64,000 bases of DNA from Coprinopsis marcescibilis. Taxonomy: Eukaryota; Basidiomycota; Agaricomycetes; Agaricales; Psathyrellaceae. Positions 1-12,599 of this stretch are shown piece after piece. The position numbers and the translations under genes are program-made. The stretch covers positions 31,791-95,790 of the forward strand of contig ML210242.1 of assembly GCA_004369085.1 (NCBI GenBank), written 5' to 3'. Every line of letters starts with the position of its first letter. Positions within the stretch are counted from its first letter, which is position 1. The notes under the pieces were generated by a model. The model ran no database searches. It was given only the letters and a program-made list of their open reading frames with translations, and had not been told where the DNA came from.

Positions 1-1236
1 CCTGTTGTCGGAAACACCCCACTCGAAGCTCAGGGTTTCACCTCACTGCGAAAAGAACACCTATCTATTCCAAATTTCGCTTCACAAGCTCAACAGAGTG
101 TGTGCTCGCAAGAGTGCACGTTGTCCGATCTATTTGTGTCTACTCTGTCTTCATATTGCTTTCTTGCTGCACATAATACTTGCTGCACATAATATACACA
201 CCAAAGTTATCATCTATGAAAGGTTCATTGGAATCGCTACTACCGAGTGTATGAATCAATCCGTTCAATTGAATTCCTACGGTTACCTAGGTTAAAACAA
301 GCGAGTTTCACGTCGCTTTTGAGTCCGCATGTTACAATTATGCTCATGTTCATCTTGATTCCTCTACCTAGGCTTCGTGAAAACGAAGTACCGACGAATC
401 AGCCACGTTGAAGGTGTGGCCGGGGTGCGGGACGGCTGGATGGGGCAACACCACACACAACGCCAAGTCCGACGCCCCTGTTCCCTTCTGTTCCGCGACC
501 ACCACGGATGATATGCGGTCTGACTCATTCTACGACTACCATACTCTACCATAGCCAAGTACAAGAACTAGTAGTTGACCACATTCAACGCAGATAAGTA
601 TCTTATCCTTCAAAGCTGCTGCATTCATCCAATTCGAAAGTTCGGCAAATGGCGATAAAACTCGCGTTGCGAGGCAACGGCACATCCAGCGATGCTGAAG
701 TGTCAAAATAAATGCTACTGCACCCGGCTTCAGAACCAGGGGCAACAGCTTAGTTTTCGTTTCTGCAAATTGTCCTTCTTACTTAGGCTCGTTTCTTCCA
801 GCAGTTACCTGACATTAACGATATCGATCTCTAACGAATGCTTGACTACGAAGTACTAACGGCTCCATCAGATAACTACTATCTACGTTACTTGGGGCAT
901 TCAATTGAATTCAGGTTCACACACTGAACGCATCCCATCATCACGACATTTCGTGATGATGCCAGGGGAAGACAAGACAAGACAGCAGGAATATATTGAA
1001 ATACATAAATGCAAGGCCGCCTGTGAATGCAACCCCTTTTCTTCTTCCCCGATCCTCCACAGGACTGCCTCGAGCCGAGTGAGCCCGCGCACGCCAGCAC
1101 TCACCGTGCTGCCACCGTGCCACCCTCACGGCAAACCAACAGGCGTTTTGCTTTGCCTAACCCAGTGGATGAAATCTGGCTGCCCAGCCGTTGTCGAGGA
1201 GCGAGGGAGTCGCTCCAGGTTCGTTGATTCGCAGGA
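1..1236. other. No recognisable gene
   Basis: Only short overlapping frames on both strands are present, and none has a recognisable motif, a plausible exon chain or a family resemblance. Apart from the 16-bp duplication near base 180 I see no structured element. The last few hundred bases are presumably the promoter and 5' leader of the receptor-like gene that follows. Confidence 0.5.
164..195. repeat. 16-bp tandem direct duplication
   Basis: Two adjacent copies of a 16-bp unit (164-179 and 180-195, beginning TTGCTGCACATAATA) differ only in the last base. It lies in sequence without a recognisable gene. Probably a small slippage duplication. Confidence 0.75.
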
Positions 1237-3294
1237 ATGTTCCCTCCATTTGGGGTCAAGATTCTGTGGTTCATTCTGTCGTTGACTGGTGCGCAAACTA
1301 CTTTTCAATACTCTTGCTCAGCTCATTAACGCTATCTCAGGCCTGTTGGCATGCTGGGCGGTCATGATGGCTGTTGGCCGCAGCACCGGCTCGTTCTGGG
1401 GCTGGACAGTATACTGCGCAGGGTGTACCATGCTTCAGGGTATATTCTGCCTTGGTAAATTACAAGCTATCCTCTTTCAGCTTGTCGCCTCGCATTGACA
1501 ATGATCTTATCTAGGCATCGTATGGAAGATGGACCCTTTTAGCATGCCCTCCAAATTCTGCACCTGTGCGTCCAACTCCATGTTCTCTCTTTGTACAAAA
1601 CCCTTGTTGAGACCCATTTAGTACAAGCCATCTTTGTCGCGCTCGGTAGCTTCACCGTGACCGGGTCAATCGCAACTTTTTCTTATATCTCACACCTTAT
1701 CATTCGCAAACCAAAGCTCTGGGGAGAGAGCAAGCATCCGTGCGCTTTTACTCTTCGACTCGGCTGATTGGGCGTCTAACCAACACCCTCCGCAGGTCAT
1801 TCCGATGGGAACACACATATCTCCTCCCCGTCGCCGTTTTCCCTCTCGCAGCAACTTCGGTTTACATTGCTTGCGTCTTGAAACTACACTCTGTAAACCC
1901 CGTTCGGGAATTCTACTGTGAATCTTCTACTCCCCAATGGTTAGTCACTCTCTTGTTCCAACCGCCTTGCACTAACAACACTCCAGGGTCCGCTTCATGA
2001 GCTTTGCAGGAATGCCGCTCCTCCTCTCCCTTCCGTCTCTCTACATTTCCATCTGTTCTGTTTTCCTCGTCTGTCGAACTACCAAGCACATCAAACGCGC
2101 ACGCACCGGCGAGCCCGACCTCGAATTCAACTCGCACGAGGAGCTCGACTCGTCTGAGCGTTCCTCAAGCTCTCCCGACCCTTTCACAATCCTCCCCACC
2201 CGCAAACGCCTTCGTGCCTTGGAAAGCAGCAACAGCAGCATCAAATTCTCGCGCTCCTCTCCAGACCCCTCTTTCCAATTCATCCCCAACACCAAACAGC
2301 GCAATCCGCTCGTACACTTCCACGTACCCATGAAGCCGCAGAGCAGCGATACAGACCGCGGGCAGGATATCTCGTTGCATTCTTCGCCGGATAGCGACGA
2401 GCAGAACGGGAGTAGGAGGGATTTAGCTTCGGCGTCTACTTCGTCTCTTGGTCTCCCTCCTCCCCACTCACACCCTCGCACCTCCTTGTCAGACTCTCAG
2501 CTCAGGATCTCAGCCGAGGAGCGACCTGTTGTGTCACCCCCTTCCATCGTCGCTCTCCTCCAGCAAACTCAATGTCTCTTGCCTGAACCAAAACCCACAC
2601 CTGCGAAGTGCGAATGGAAAGGGTCGATTGAACTCGTCAACACAGACGCCGAGGGCAAAGTAGAGGACGTCAAGTGGAACTCCAACGACGACGGGACCGG
2701 GGATTCAGATATGGGGTCAGCATCGCCTGACCCCAACGACCGGAAAACGGAACTAGAAGACGAGAACGATATTGAGGAACTCAAAGATGTCGGTATGGAA
2801 CTTCCAAAACTTCGTAGAACTCATAGCAGACAGTCTTTCGGTGGTGGTGGTAAGTGGATACTCGCCGCCTAGTTGACTCAGTATGCTAATGCAAGCCGGC
2901 AGGTATTCCTATCCGGCATAAGAAACCAGCCCCCGTTTATCTTTCGCCTATAATATGGCGGTTATTAATCTTCCAAGTGCAAGTACCCCAGCCACCATCA
3001 TTAGTCGTATTCTGATCTCATTATGATGCAAACAGTGCATTCGTTGTCATTCAAATCATAGGCTGCCTTTCGACGTTGGTCGACGTTGCTGCAAACCGTT
3101 CCAGTCCAACGCCAATCGGCACCCACCACTTTGCAATGCTCTTCATAGTATGGGGACCTGTGCTCACATTCGGTACGCTTCGGCGTCTATCCTCATCTAA
3201 AGTGTAGCTAACTTCCATCATCACTGACCTAGGCTCACTTCCCTCCGTCAGACGGAACCTCCTCCCCAGACGAACACGCATACCAATGTCATAG
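1237..3294 (+). CDS. Seven-transmembrane GPCR-like membrane protein
   Basis: A multi-exon gene reads into seven hydrophobic helices, the usual layout of fungal orphan G-protein-coupled receptors. Exon 1 is 1237-1288 and starts MFPPFGVKILWF, which already begins helix 1. Helices 1-5 come from short exons before about 2080. A very long hydrophilic, Ser/Asp/Glu-rich segment of roughly 240 residues then sits between helices 5 and 6, where intracellular loop 3 would be. Helices 6 and 7 (VVIQIIGCLSTLVDVA and LFIVWGPVLTF) follow after 2930, with a short Arg-rich tail and a TAG stop. The intron splitting helix 6 (2979-3035) appears to use a GC donor, because no GT donor gives the right phase. Ligand and G-protein coupling cannot be told from sequence. 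The 7TM topology is seen; the receptor role is inferred. Confidence 0.7.
2979..3035 (+). other. Probable GC-AG intron in the 7TM gene
   Basis: The exon before this position ends in phase 0 at both available GT dinucleotides, but the hydrophobic frame of the next exon needs phase 2. Splicing at GT|GCAAGT to AACAG|T gives a 57-nt intron and an uninterrupted helix. GCAAGT is the standard donor of the minor GC-AG class. Confidence 0.65.
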
Positions 3295-3478
3295 GAATGT
3301 TAATAGCGGTACCATAACTCGAGGACAGTTAATTTAATATATACGAAATAAATTGAAAGCCTTAATCCCAACCATACGACCTATTGTGATCGATCTTGTC
3401 CGACTATTATACATAGACGTTCCAAGTCGCTGAGGAGCCAGCTGCTCGCTCATCCATCTCTACATCATTATGCCGGAG

Positions 3479-4218
3479 CTACAACCCTCTCCGAGTCACA
3501 AAATTTTCGAGATCCTGCGCGGTTGCGACTCCGAGTACAAACTTTCGGCTATCGTCCGTAACTAAAACCAGGGTACCCATTAGCAGGCTGATCAGAACTT
3601 GAGGAATCAGAAATCGTCACCCAGAGCAAAGATATTGTTCTCCAGAAAGTCTTCTAGGTCAGAAAGCGGCGACATCGGCGTGATAAGCGAGTATGGATCC
3701 TTTGGCGAGCGTTTTGTGAACTTGGTCATGTACTGGCTGACCTTATCGTCCTGCACGACATACACAAGGTTGATTAGATGAAAAGATCAAGGGTCACAAC
3801 CACCAGATAACTTACAGGATCCGCGTTGCCAGCCTCCCACTTTTGCTTCAGCCTCGAAACGTCAACATATCCCAATGGTTTCCGTTGTCGATCGAGCACA
3901 CTAGATGTACCATCCTATGCAGGTGAGTCATCTGAATCACGCGCAGGACAAAGGCTGCATGAACTGACGGAATGTGCGAGTAATCTCGCTCATAAGCGAG
4001 CTCAATCGCCCTCGATATTGATTCTGTCGAGGGTAGACAGAATGCGGGTGGAAGTTGCAGATCCTATTACAAGTCACAATTAACATTCGATCAGCACAAT
4101 ACGCCGCAGGTGTACCAACCTCGACTACAGCTCCACGATACTTGTCCGCAAGCAATGCAGACTGGGAGACATCGGAGAAAGTGGAGTGTGCTGCTTGAGG
4201 AAGAACCTGGGCGGCCAT
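3479..4218 (-). CDS. CBS-domain protein
   Basis: A small protein of about 170 residues is encoded on the minus strand in about five exons, starting MAAQVLPQAAHS and ending with NFVTRRGL before TAG. The spliced product contains DLQLPPAF, an AIELAYERDYSHIPVL segment, KPLGYVDVSRLKQKWEAG, and near the end RKFVLGVATAQDLENF. These are typical CBS-motif beta-alpha-beta elements, which bind adenosyl ligands in many proteins. The start at 4218 was preferred over an in-frame ATG at 4248 because the family sequence begins there. Three introns needed careful placement: the donor near 4120 is GTTGGT, the second intron ends at ACATCTAG, and the last uses GTGACG. The gene is head-to-head with MLH1. The substrate is unknown. 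Confidence 0.8.
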
Positions 4219-4372
4219 TGTCTGGTGCAGAGTAAAAAGCAAGAGCAAAAGGTTTGTGCCCGTGGTCCAAGGTGTTAACTGCTTTGTCAGGAGCTGCTAC
4301 GCTATAAATAGACTAGCGCGACATGTCAGGCACTGCAACCGAACCAGCTGTTTACCACCGACCACCACCATT
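4219..4372. promoter_or_regulatory. Short divergent promoter between CBS gene and MLH1
   Basis: Only 154 bp separate the start codons of two divergent genes, so this interval must hold both 5' leaders and both core promoters. A pyrimidine/adenine-rich run precedes the MLH1 ATG. No clear TATA element is placed suitably for both directions. Confidence 0.6.
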
Positions 4373-7252
4373 ATGGACATTGCTACAGAGCCTCGTCCTA
4401 TTAAAAAGCTAGACAAGACCCTGATCAACAGGATTGCTGCTGGAGAGGTTAGTGTTTCAGAAAAGGCTTAAACTCCAGCATAGAAATGTCAACCAGATCA
4501 TCCACAGGCCAGCTTCTGCGCTCAAAGAACTCATCGAGAACAGTTTGGATGCCGGTTCGACGAGCATCAAAGTCACAGTTAGAGATGGTGGTCTCAAGCT
4601 CCTTCAGATTCAAGATAATGGTTGTGGAATTCGGGTTAGGCCTCATTTCATGCGAGATGTTTCGACTGCAGCTAACACAGCCAGAAATCCGATCTACCCA
4701 TCTTGGCAGAGAGGTTCACGACCTCCAAGCTATCAACTTTCTCAGATTTGGCGCGTATAGCAACCTACGGATTCAGAGGAGAAGCGCTGGCTTCCATCTC
4801 GCATGTCGCCAGATTATCTGTGGTAACCAAAACCAAGAATGATGCTTGCGCGTGGAAGTATGTCATTCTGTAGCAACGTCGCTGCATAGCGCTGACGGGC
4901 TTCGCGCAGGGCATACTATGTGGATGGTGCTCTGTCAAGCAATAAGCCAGGTCGTTCTCCAGAGCCAGAACCGTGCGCAGGAAACGACGGTACGACAATA
5001 ATTGTACGTGAACATGGCATTCCTCAAGGAAAGTCATTAAATGCGCATGTATAGGTTGAGAATCTATTTTACAACACACCGACGCGGTTATCCGCCTTGC
5101 GTAACAATTCCGACGAGTACGCCAAGATTCTCGACGTCATGACCAAATACGCGGTACACAACCCGAAGATATCCTTTCTCTGCAAAAAGGTACTTCGGCC
5201 TTGCATATACCTCGATATGTCATCTCATTACGACTGTAGGCGGGATCACCCTCGCCAGAATTAACCACACCTCCCAACTTGGACATTCCTCAAGCAATCG
5301 GGCTCTTATACGGACACAGCATCGCCAAAGAGCTACTCCACAACACAGTCTCATCTTCATCGTCTCCAGGCGATGACATGGACGTCGACAGTGAAGAAGG
5401 CTCGGACACACTTTCAGGATCCTGGTCAGCGGATATCTACTTCACGAACCCCAACTACCAGGCCAAGAAGTTCAACTTTCTACTCTTCATCAACCGTACG
5501 CACCATATAAGCTTCCTTTCGTCAGCAACTCACATAGATCACAGACCGGCTCGTGGAATCGCCACGTATGAAGAGAGCGTTGGAAGCCGCATATCATTCG
5601 ATCCTGCCAAAGAGTGCTTCCCCTTTCGTCTACCTGAGGCAAGCCAGAGTTGCTTACTACGGCAGGCCTCGTCTGACAATCTCCCAGCCTGAATATTGAC
5701 CCCAAGTGCGTGGACGTTAATGTCCACCCAACAAAGCGGGAAGTTCACTTTCTGGACGAAGAAGGCATCACAGAAAAGATCTGCAATGCGGTGCAGGCAT
5801 CCTTGTCGACGCAGGCCGCCTCGAGAAGCTACGAGTATCAGGTACTGCTTCTCTCCCTCTACAACGACAGTCTAGCTAATTCTGGTAACAGACTATGCTC
5901 ACATCACAATTAACAATCAACAAATCTGGCGATCCAGAGACTTCAAGCCTCTCCAAAGGAAAGCAGAAAGCTACAGACGAAGACATGGAAGGCATCGACG
6001 CAGAGGAAGTAGACTATCAAAAGACTTCAGGTATGTCTTCTGTAGCTCTGCCAGAGACCACCATCTCAGGAGTACGAAAACAGCCAAACCGAAAGTCTAC
6101 TCGCATCACAAGGTCCGGACATCCGCCAAGGACCGCACCCTCGACTCCATGTTCCCGGTCCTCAACCCAGCGCAAAAGGCAGGTCAGGGGCCCATAGCTG
6201 GACCCAACCCAAGCGAAGCTTCAACCCAAATACGAGAGACTAAAGAATCCGAGTGTTTCCTTACCTCTGTTGTCGAGCTGAGAAAGCAGGTTCAAAGAGA
6301 AAAACACCGACGTAGGCATTCTTTTTCCTAAACGTTATGTCGTCAAGTTAACCTTACCAAACAAAATAGAGCTCGCAGAGATCCTCGAGAAACACATATT
6401 CGTCGGCATAATCGACATGGACCGATGTCTTTCCCTCCTCCAATCATCAACCAACCTCTACATGGTTAACCACGCCGCCCTAGCGTACGTCATCATCCGT
6501 TGTTAATATTTACCCAACCAGCTCATGAAGTACATATCACTCTCCAGCGAAGAGCTCTTCTACCAGCTCGGTCTACGGCAGTTTGGCGACTTTGCTCGCC
6601 TCAAACTCGAACCATCCCCATCAATACACCAACTCCTCCAAATCGCATTAGACAACGAGGATACCACCGAAAGTGACCTCTCGAAATCCGAGCTTGTCAA
6701 GGTACGTCCTCCCTCCCCTCCCCTTACTCATTCTAAGACTCCCACTCTCAGAAAATCGCAGATATCCTGTTAACCCGACGCGAAATGCTCTCCGAATACT
6801 TTTCCCTGGACATCACCGAAGGCGGTCTCCTGGAAAGCATTCCCCTCCTCCTACGCGAATACATCCCCAATCTCGACAATCTCCCCAGCCTACTCATGCG
6901 CCTCGGGCCGCAAATAAACTGGACGTCGGAAAAGGAATGCTTTGAGACCTTCTTGCGCGAGCTCGCCTATTTCTACACCCCACTTGCGCTGTTTCCCGGA
7001 ATCGACGATACCAGGTCATCGCGCAAGAATAACCAGAGCCAGGAAGGAGAAGAAGAGCAGGATGACAGGGACAGTAATGCCGCCAACGGAGACGAAGCGG
7101 AGGCTAGGGAAAGAGCAGACAAGTGGCAGATTCAACATGTCCTATTCCCAGCTATGCGGCGGTATTTGGTCCCACCCAAGTCGCTGTTGGACGGCGACAT
7201 CGTGCAGGTCGCGAGCCTGCCTGACTTGTACAAGGTGTTTGAACGTTGTTGA
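4373..7252 (+). CDS. MLH1: DNA mismatch repair protein MLH1
   Basis: MutL homologue that pairs with PMS1-type partners to license strand excision in nuclear mismatch repair. The N-terminal GHKL ATPase is intact: [20 protein letters not shown] (motif I), DNGCGI (motif II) and [11 protein letters not shown] (motif III). NTPTRL and [19 protein letters not shown] follow. The linker is Ser/Lys-rich. The C-terminal dimerisation region ends YKVFERC, the tail typical of MLH1 that forms part of the endonuclease site of the partner complex. Many 45-65 nt introns interrupt the gene. One stretch near 6030-6085 first looks frameshifted but resolves with a 53-nt intron starting GTATGT and ending AAAACAG, restoring [16 protein letters not shown]. 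The start at 4373 ([15 protein letters not shown]) matches the family. The gene faces RPN1 tail to tail. Confidence 0.95.
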
Positions 7253-7533
7253 ACCACCATAATATAAACTAGAGTAGACGTGGCCGCGGGGACCGTGACC
7301 TTGCTCAGAGCTCGAGTAGTACATTCGATCAATTCACTTAGCCAGGGGTTTCAAACCTGGGGATAATCGTTCAACAAACCTTGATGGAGATTGAACCACA
7401 GCTGTGAGTCTCACTCGATAATGGGACCTTACGTCAAAAAGGAACAGAATTCTACATTTCATTACGCATTTCTACCACAATCAACGGAATAAAAAATTAA
7501 ACAGAGAAAACTCTGTCGTCACCGCACCTCCTC

Positions 7534-10500
7534 TCAAATATCCATCTTATCCTCCTTCTCCCACCCAGGATTCTTCTGCAAAATCACAAAGCCCTCCAAA
7601 ACGTGCGAGAACGGAATGAACTCCTCGGTTGCCAACTCTGCCCTCTCAGTAATGCCCAGCCTAACGGGCGTCGAATGTGTCTGGAAGCCAGATATCGTTC
7701 TTGGCTTGCCAGCCTGACCAACGACATCAATTGCCTGTCCGACGCGGACAGTGACCGGCACGCTGTTGAGCTCTTCATCGAGCGTGATCAAGAATCGGGG
7801 GTACATAGCAGGGGCCAAGAAATAAAGCATCCAATGGTACTTGTCAAGAACAACTGTAAAAAGGTTGAATGAACATCGCAAGTCAGATATTAGAGATGGA
7901 GTAACTCACATCCTTTGGCATCGGTAAACGCGGTCAAAGTAGCCAAAAGACCAGCAACTGCTGTCCTGCTCATGATAGTCCGGTCGGAGAAGAATGGGTT
8001 CAAACCGATGGTTCCCTTGCCCATATGTACAAGACCCTGCGCGATGCGGACCATGAACAAACAGTCGGCCTCCTTCTGGTAGTAGCCCGCAAGTTGCCGG
8101 AGCATCTGAGCCAATCGAGCATTGTTTGTACCAGCACCGACGAGGCCCATAGCGAAGATAGAATTGAGAGCGACAGTCAGGTCGTTGTCGTGGCTGTACT
8201 TCGAAAGTGTGTCGAGAATAGGAAGTTGGGGATTCGAAGCGCTGACAAGGCCAATAGCGAGAGGGACAGCTTTCCTGATGACAGGTTCACCGTAGTGCAT
8301 CTGCAAGGATATCAGCAACCCGCCACAATCATCCAAAGGAATCCACTACTACTAACCAGGTGATTGAACTGTCTCAGTGACATCTCAGCACCAATCTCCT
8401 CTCCCATAGCGATGACGGCAATTCCAAGCACAGCGAAGGTTTGGAAAGTATCATCCTTCTTTTCATCCTCCTTCTCCTCGCCTTCTTTCTTGTCGTCCTT
8501 CTTTTCCTCCTTGCTTTCTTCTTTGTCGTCGAGAATGTGCTCGTGGCAGTGGTGCAACATAGCCTGTACCCTCAAGACATTACCCGTTCCAGCGAACGAC
8601 AATGCCTCGACCAAAACCTGCGCAGTCTTGGATATCGGGTGATTGATGACCTTGAGGGTCTCAATCGTCGCGTCCGAAGCGTCTTGAAGGCCTTTACATA
8701 TAAAACTCAGCAACATGGTCGCTCATACGAAGCCAAAGCTTACCGAGGTACACCAGACCCAGTCCAAGGACCAAGAACTTCGCCCATTTCTCGTCCAGAC
8801 TCTTGTCCTCCGCTTCAGCCCTCTCCATCAAAGCTTGTAGAATAGTTTCGGTAACATCTCCATGCTTGCTACCAACGAAGATGAATCCGAGGGCCAACGC
8901 CGCCAAACTGGAAACTTCCATACTGTTGGAACTGTCCACCAATGGAAGCAGAATCGGGAGGAGATCTTCGCGATGCGATCCTGCATAAGCCAATCCAAGA
9001 CCAGTGACAGCGCTGGTCTTCAATGGGACGGACTTGTTCTCCACATATTCACCCAAGAGCGCGAGTGCAGCATCGGCTTCTGTTCGAACACCAGTGTTGA
9101 GGATACCAGTAGCAAGAAGAGCACCAGCCTAAACAGATAAGGTTCGGAAATAGATATCTGGCGTCGTACATCGCGACGCACCTTGATGTGTTCCTCCGAT
9201 GAGTAGGTGTACTTGTCAACGTGACTCAAACCGATGTCGGTATCCCACAGCAAACTGAGACCAAGCGAGGCGGCAGCGCTTAGCATACCTAAAGCAAAAT
9301 TAAAAAAGCAGGCTAGTATCATGATCAGATAACGCACCATGATCCTTGTTTTTGTATATCCAGCTGCTTCCTTCCTCTGCTTCAACCATCAACTTGTCGT
9401 TGCCAAATCCAGCATTGACAAATGCATTGACAAAGGTACCAGCCAAGTTGCCCCTTGCAGAGTCGATGTTCGCGGTTGTTCCAGGTCCTGTTTACTGTCA
9501 GCAACGAAAGACTGAACGGAATCGATGATTAGAAACCAACTTGTGTTCTCGAGATGGGATTTATACACGTCTTCCAGGCTCTTGGCCTCAGAAACGCCAA
9601 CTTCCTTTCCGAAGTCGCGGAAATGCTGGCTCAACCGGGTATTGCTTAGGCACTCAAGAAGGTCTTCTGGGAGCTCTTCCTGGAAGTCGACGTCCGCATC
9701 GCCGTCAGCGTCGCCTTCCGATGGCGCGTGGAGCCATTCCAAAGGCACCTGCGCACGCGCAAGTAAGAACGCCAATTGACGTTTCATCAGACTATAAGGT
9801 AAATTAGCCATACTATGAGCGACGATACGGTAAGTTACGAACGGATTTCCGGGTGCATTGAAGTCTTCACGAATGAGGTCGGGATCGTTGAGACACAACG
9901 CAAGAGCAAGAGCTTCGGGGAATTTATGGTGTTGGACGTAGATGGTGTGGGCAGTCTTGAGAAATAGGACATCATCTGGAGGCGGAAGGAAATTGACGCA
10001 TCTGAAAGGGTTGTTATGAGAGCGTAACAAGTGGACGATCATACGTGCTTACCGAACCATATATTGACACACACGGTTGTATGTGTTATCATCGACAAGT
10101 TCAGTAATTTCTGGGACGATCTCAAGGGCTTCCATCAAGTCAACACCGTCGTGTTCAGCGTTGTGGTTTAACAGAAATCGCGAACACGTCTTGGCGAGTT
10201 TCCGGAGGTCTTCGATGGATCCAGGGAGTTCAGTGTCTGGCTGACCTTCTGTGGGCTTCTCTCCGACGCTAGCCTCTTCCCGATAGGTGTATTCGTCGCC
10301 GAGTTCTGAAGAGATATGGCGAACATACTCGTGACCCCAAGAGGTAAAGTCCGCAAGCGTTGATTCCGAGGGCCGTAGGGAGTCAGCGAAAAGACGGTAG
10401 CGCAAGGTACCCCGTGGTTGAGTATCAGAATAAGTCATTGCCAGCACCGAGAGGATATCCGCGAAAAGAGACTAGGTATAGATCAGTAAGACGTTCGAGG

Positions 10501-10984
10501 ATAATGTTGGATCAGAACATACTTTGTCTTCGGATGACGACCACTTCTCGTACAGTTCCTGGAGATCAGGATAGTGCGGGCGAAGGAATTTCAAAGGCTT
10601 TGGCACGGAAGTCATCGACGAAGTTGCTGTTCGAATCAGTGTCCGTAGTGTTTCAAGGGCGGGCCTGTAGAGTTCCGTATTCGATTCCTGAAAGATGGAA
10701 TCAGCAACGTCAAAACATCATAGAGAAATAAGCTTACTTTCAGCCTCTCTACCAGCATCTCTAGCTGATCCTTGAGGTGTTGGTCCTCCTCAGACTACAA
10801 AGAGTTGTCAGTTACTTCTACCGCCAACCATTTCGCCAGAACATACCAACTCATCACCCTCCTCCTCCTTGGAATCTTTCAGAAGTTTGGAAGAGCCTTC
10901 GTAGTCTGGTTTATCATCTGGCTTTTCCTCCTTCTTTGGGTCCTCAGCTGTCACTCGGACAGTGAATTCCTGTGGTTTGGTCAT
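7534..10984 (-). CDS. RPN1: 26S proteasome regulatory subunit RPN1 (PSMD2)
   Basis: Non-ATPase subunit of the 19S base that forms a toroidal scaffold binding ubiquitin, UBL shuttle factors and Ubp6. The product starts [15 protein letters not shown] with an acidic Lys/Glu/Asp-rich N-terminus. A helical region follows, then the proteasome/cyclosome repeats, including [29 protein letters not shown] and [14 protein letters not shown]. The C-terminus ends [10 protein letters not shown]. An acidic Lys/Glu/Asp insertion encoded near 8450-8550 interrupts the repeats, as in other fungal RPN1 proteins. Around ten short introns are present. The start lies in a strong initiation context (GCCACCATG). Size is consistent with the usual 900-odd residues. 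A second proteasome gene, PUP1, occurs in the window but is not clustered with this one. Confidence 0.95.
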
Positions 10985-12599
10985 GGTGGCGAAGAATAGA
11001 GTGGAAGTAATTTAGTTCAGCAGTCGCAAGCGCGACGCGCGTCCTGGCTTTCTCACGGACCTTCCCCACCTTCTAGTCGCGGTCGCGCGTTTCAACTTGA
11101 GCTCGCTTTCTGACCTCGACGAATATTGGTTTGCGAGAATGCACTATGGACTGTGTCTCTGTCAGAGTCATCTTTTGGCATTGGTTCTCGATAGAACTGT
11201 CCAGTCGACAGGATCATCTTGATCCCTCATGTATTCGGGGAGCATAATTGCAATAAATGTGAGTGGCATGTTCCATTGATTTCGAATACCTTGACAAATC
11301 CACATTTACTTCGTTCTACATAGAAGAGAAGCGAATTTATCGAGGGCCATACGGGAACGATGAGGTCAGCGCGAGGTCTCCGGTAATCAGATTGATAGCC
11401 GATGACAACGCGCTCGCGACCCCAGAGCTCCTTGGACCTCATCAGAGACACAACGGTGACCTCAACCATTGATCACAAGGGGGACCTACCTTGCATTACG
11501 TGGACAAATACAAGGACGACCTGGTCATCTTCCGCAGTACCAGGATGGGAGTACATTAATCGACAAAGTCGTGGCTGACCTGTATGGTGACAATGATTCT
11601 CAGATACTGGTCTACTTCAGAAAGGTGTGCTAGTTGCTGTAAAACTAATCAACCCTCCCCACCTTTCCCAATGCCTCGGTTTGTACGAGAAACTAACTGA
11701 GTACTTCTCTCTCTACGTTTATAAAGTAACGTTTAAAGAGGTGACTAACTGCAAACTTGTTGATTCAATGTCTATCGCAAAGGGCGCTGCCACAGGCTGC
11801 TTGCCTCGTACACTGGGGTTGGGGGATTGCTGTGTGGAAGTGCGAACGGAGGGACTTCTGATAGGTCTTTCCGTCAAAGGATGTGCCAATATCATCCGAG
11901 TCGGAGACAGACGCTTAAGAGAGGGAAAAGATGTTCCAGCTTCACGTTGGTCAATACTAGACCATGCTTGCGGCCGCTGAAAATGAAGACATGGTGGTTC
12001 TTCTGTTGCAGCCAACAAGCCAATCTTCATATGTTCCAGATTTTTGCACAAAGTACTGGGGATCCCCAGCCAAATGTATGATCTTGGTACAGCCTCTGCA
12101 CCGGTCGGTGACATTCAACAAGCGTGAGTGGAAGGCGTCTTCTAATTGTATTAACGGAGAAGTACTACGGCGGTTCGTGCACATGCCGCGAATAGCCTTT
12201 AAATCAAGCGTACAAACTGCCAGCTCGCGTTTAGCAAAATATTGACAAATCACGGACTCACAGTACAGCTAGTGCTTATTCCCAGAAGCTACTCTAGTAG
12301 GTTACTCGGAATTATATGTGGAGACGGAGATCGCTGCCAGTGGACAGGCAAGCTGTATCGGCAACCTGATTGATAGCCGTGATTCCCACGTGGGTAGACA
12401 AGAGGATGTTGCAGAGCAGGAATTCACTTGTTCTTCGTTTTATCCGCCTTGACCTTGAATACCCCTGGACTGGCCTTTCTTTCGCCCTTTTGTCTTCATA
12501 ACTTCCTTATTTCATCTAATTACAATTACTCTTCTTTCTACCTTGACTCCTGCTGTTCGTCACTGCTGGACAAGTGCTGGCCCTGTTTTTCGTTGAGAA
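10985..12599. other. Long intergenic region between RPN1 and the Tao3 gene
   Basis: This 1.6-kb stretch holds overlapping frames of 80-130 codons on both strands (for example around 11227-11469, 11627-11980 and 11719-12114). None has a recognisable domain, a consistent exon chain or a signal peptide. The last 150 bp is T/C-rich and is probably the promoter and leader of the downstream gene. An unrecognised short gene cannot be excluded. Confidence 0.45.

Noticed and set aside
2041..2481. 146-codon minus-strand frame
   Set aside because: Antisense to the Ser/Asp-rich loop exon of the 7TM gene, with no motif of its own.
3890..3965. Apparent frameshift in the CBS-domain gene
   Set aside because: Using the acceptor ACATCTAG instead of the nearer CTGCATAG restores SHIPVLDRQRKPLGY.
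6030..6085. Apparent frameshift in MLH1
   Set aside because: A 53-nt intron from GTATGT to AAAACAG restores the family sequence, so the gene is intact.
10985..10993. GGTGGCGAA next to the RPN1 start, resembling the PACE element of proteasome genes
   Set aside because: It abuts the ATG and reads GCCACC on the coding strand, so it is simply a strong initiation context. No similar element is seen before PUP1.
11227..12253. Several 80-130 codon frames between RPN1 and Tao3
   Set aside because: They overlap on both strands, lack recognisable motifs and give no consistent exon chain.
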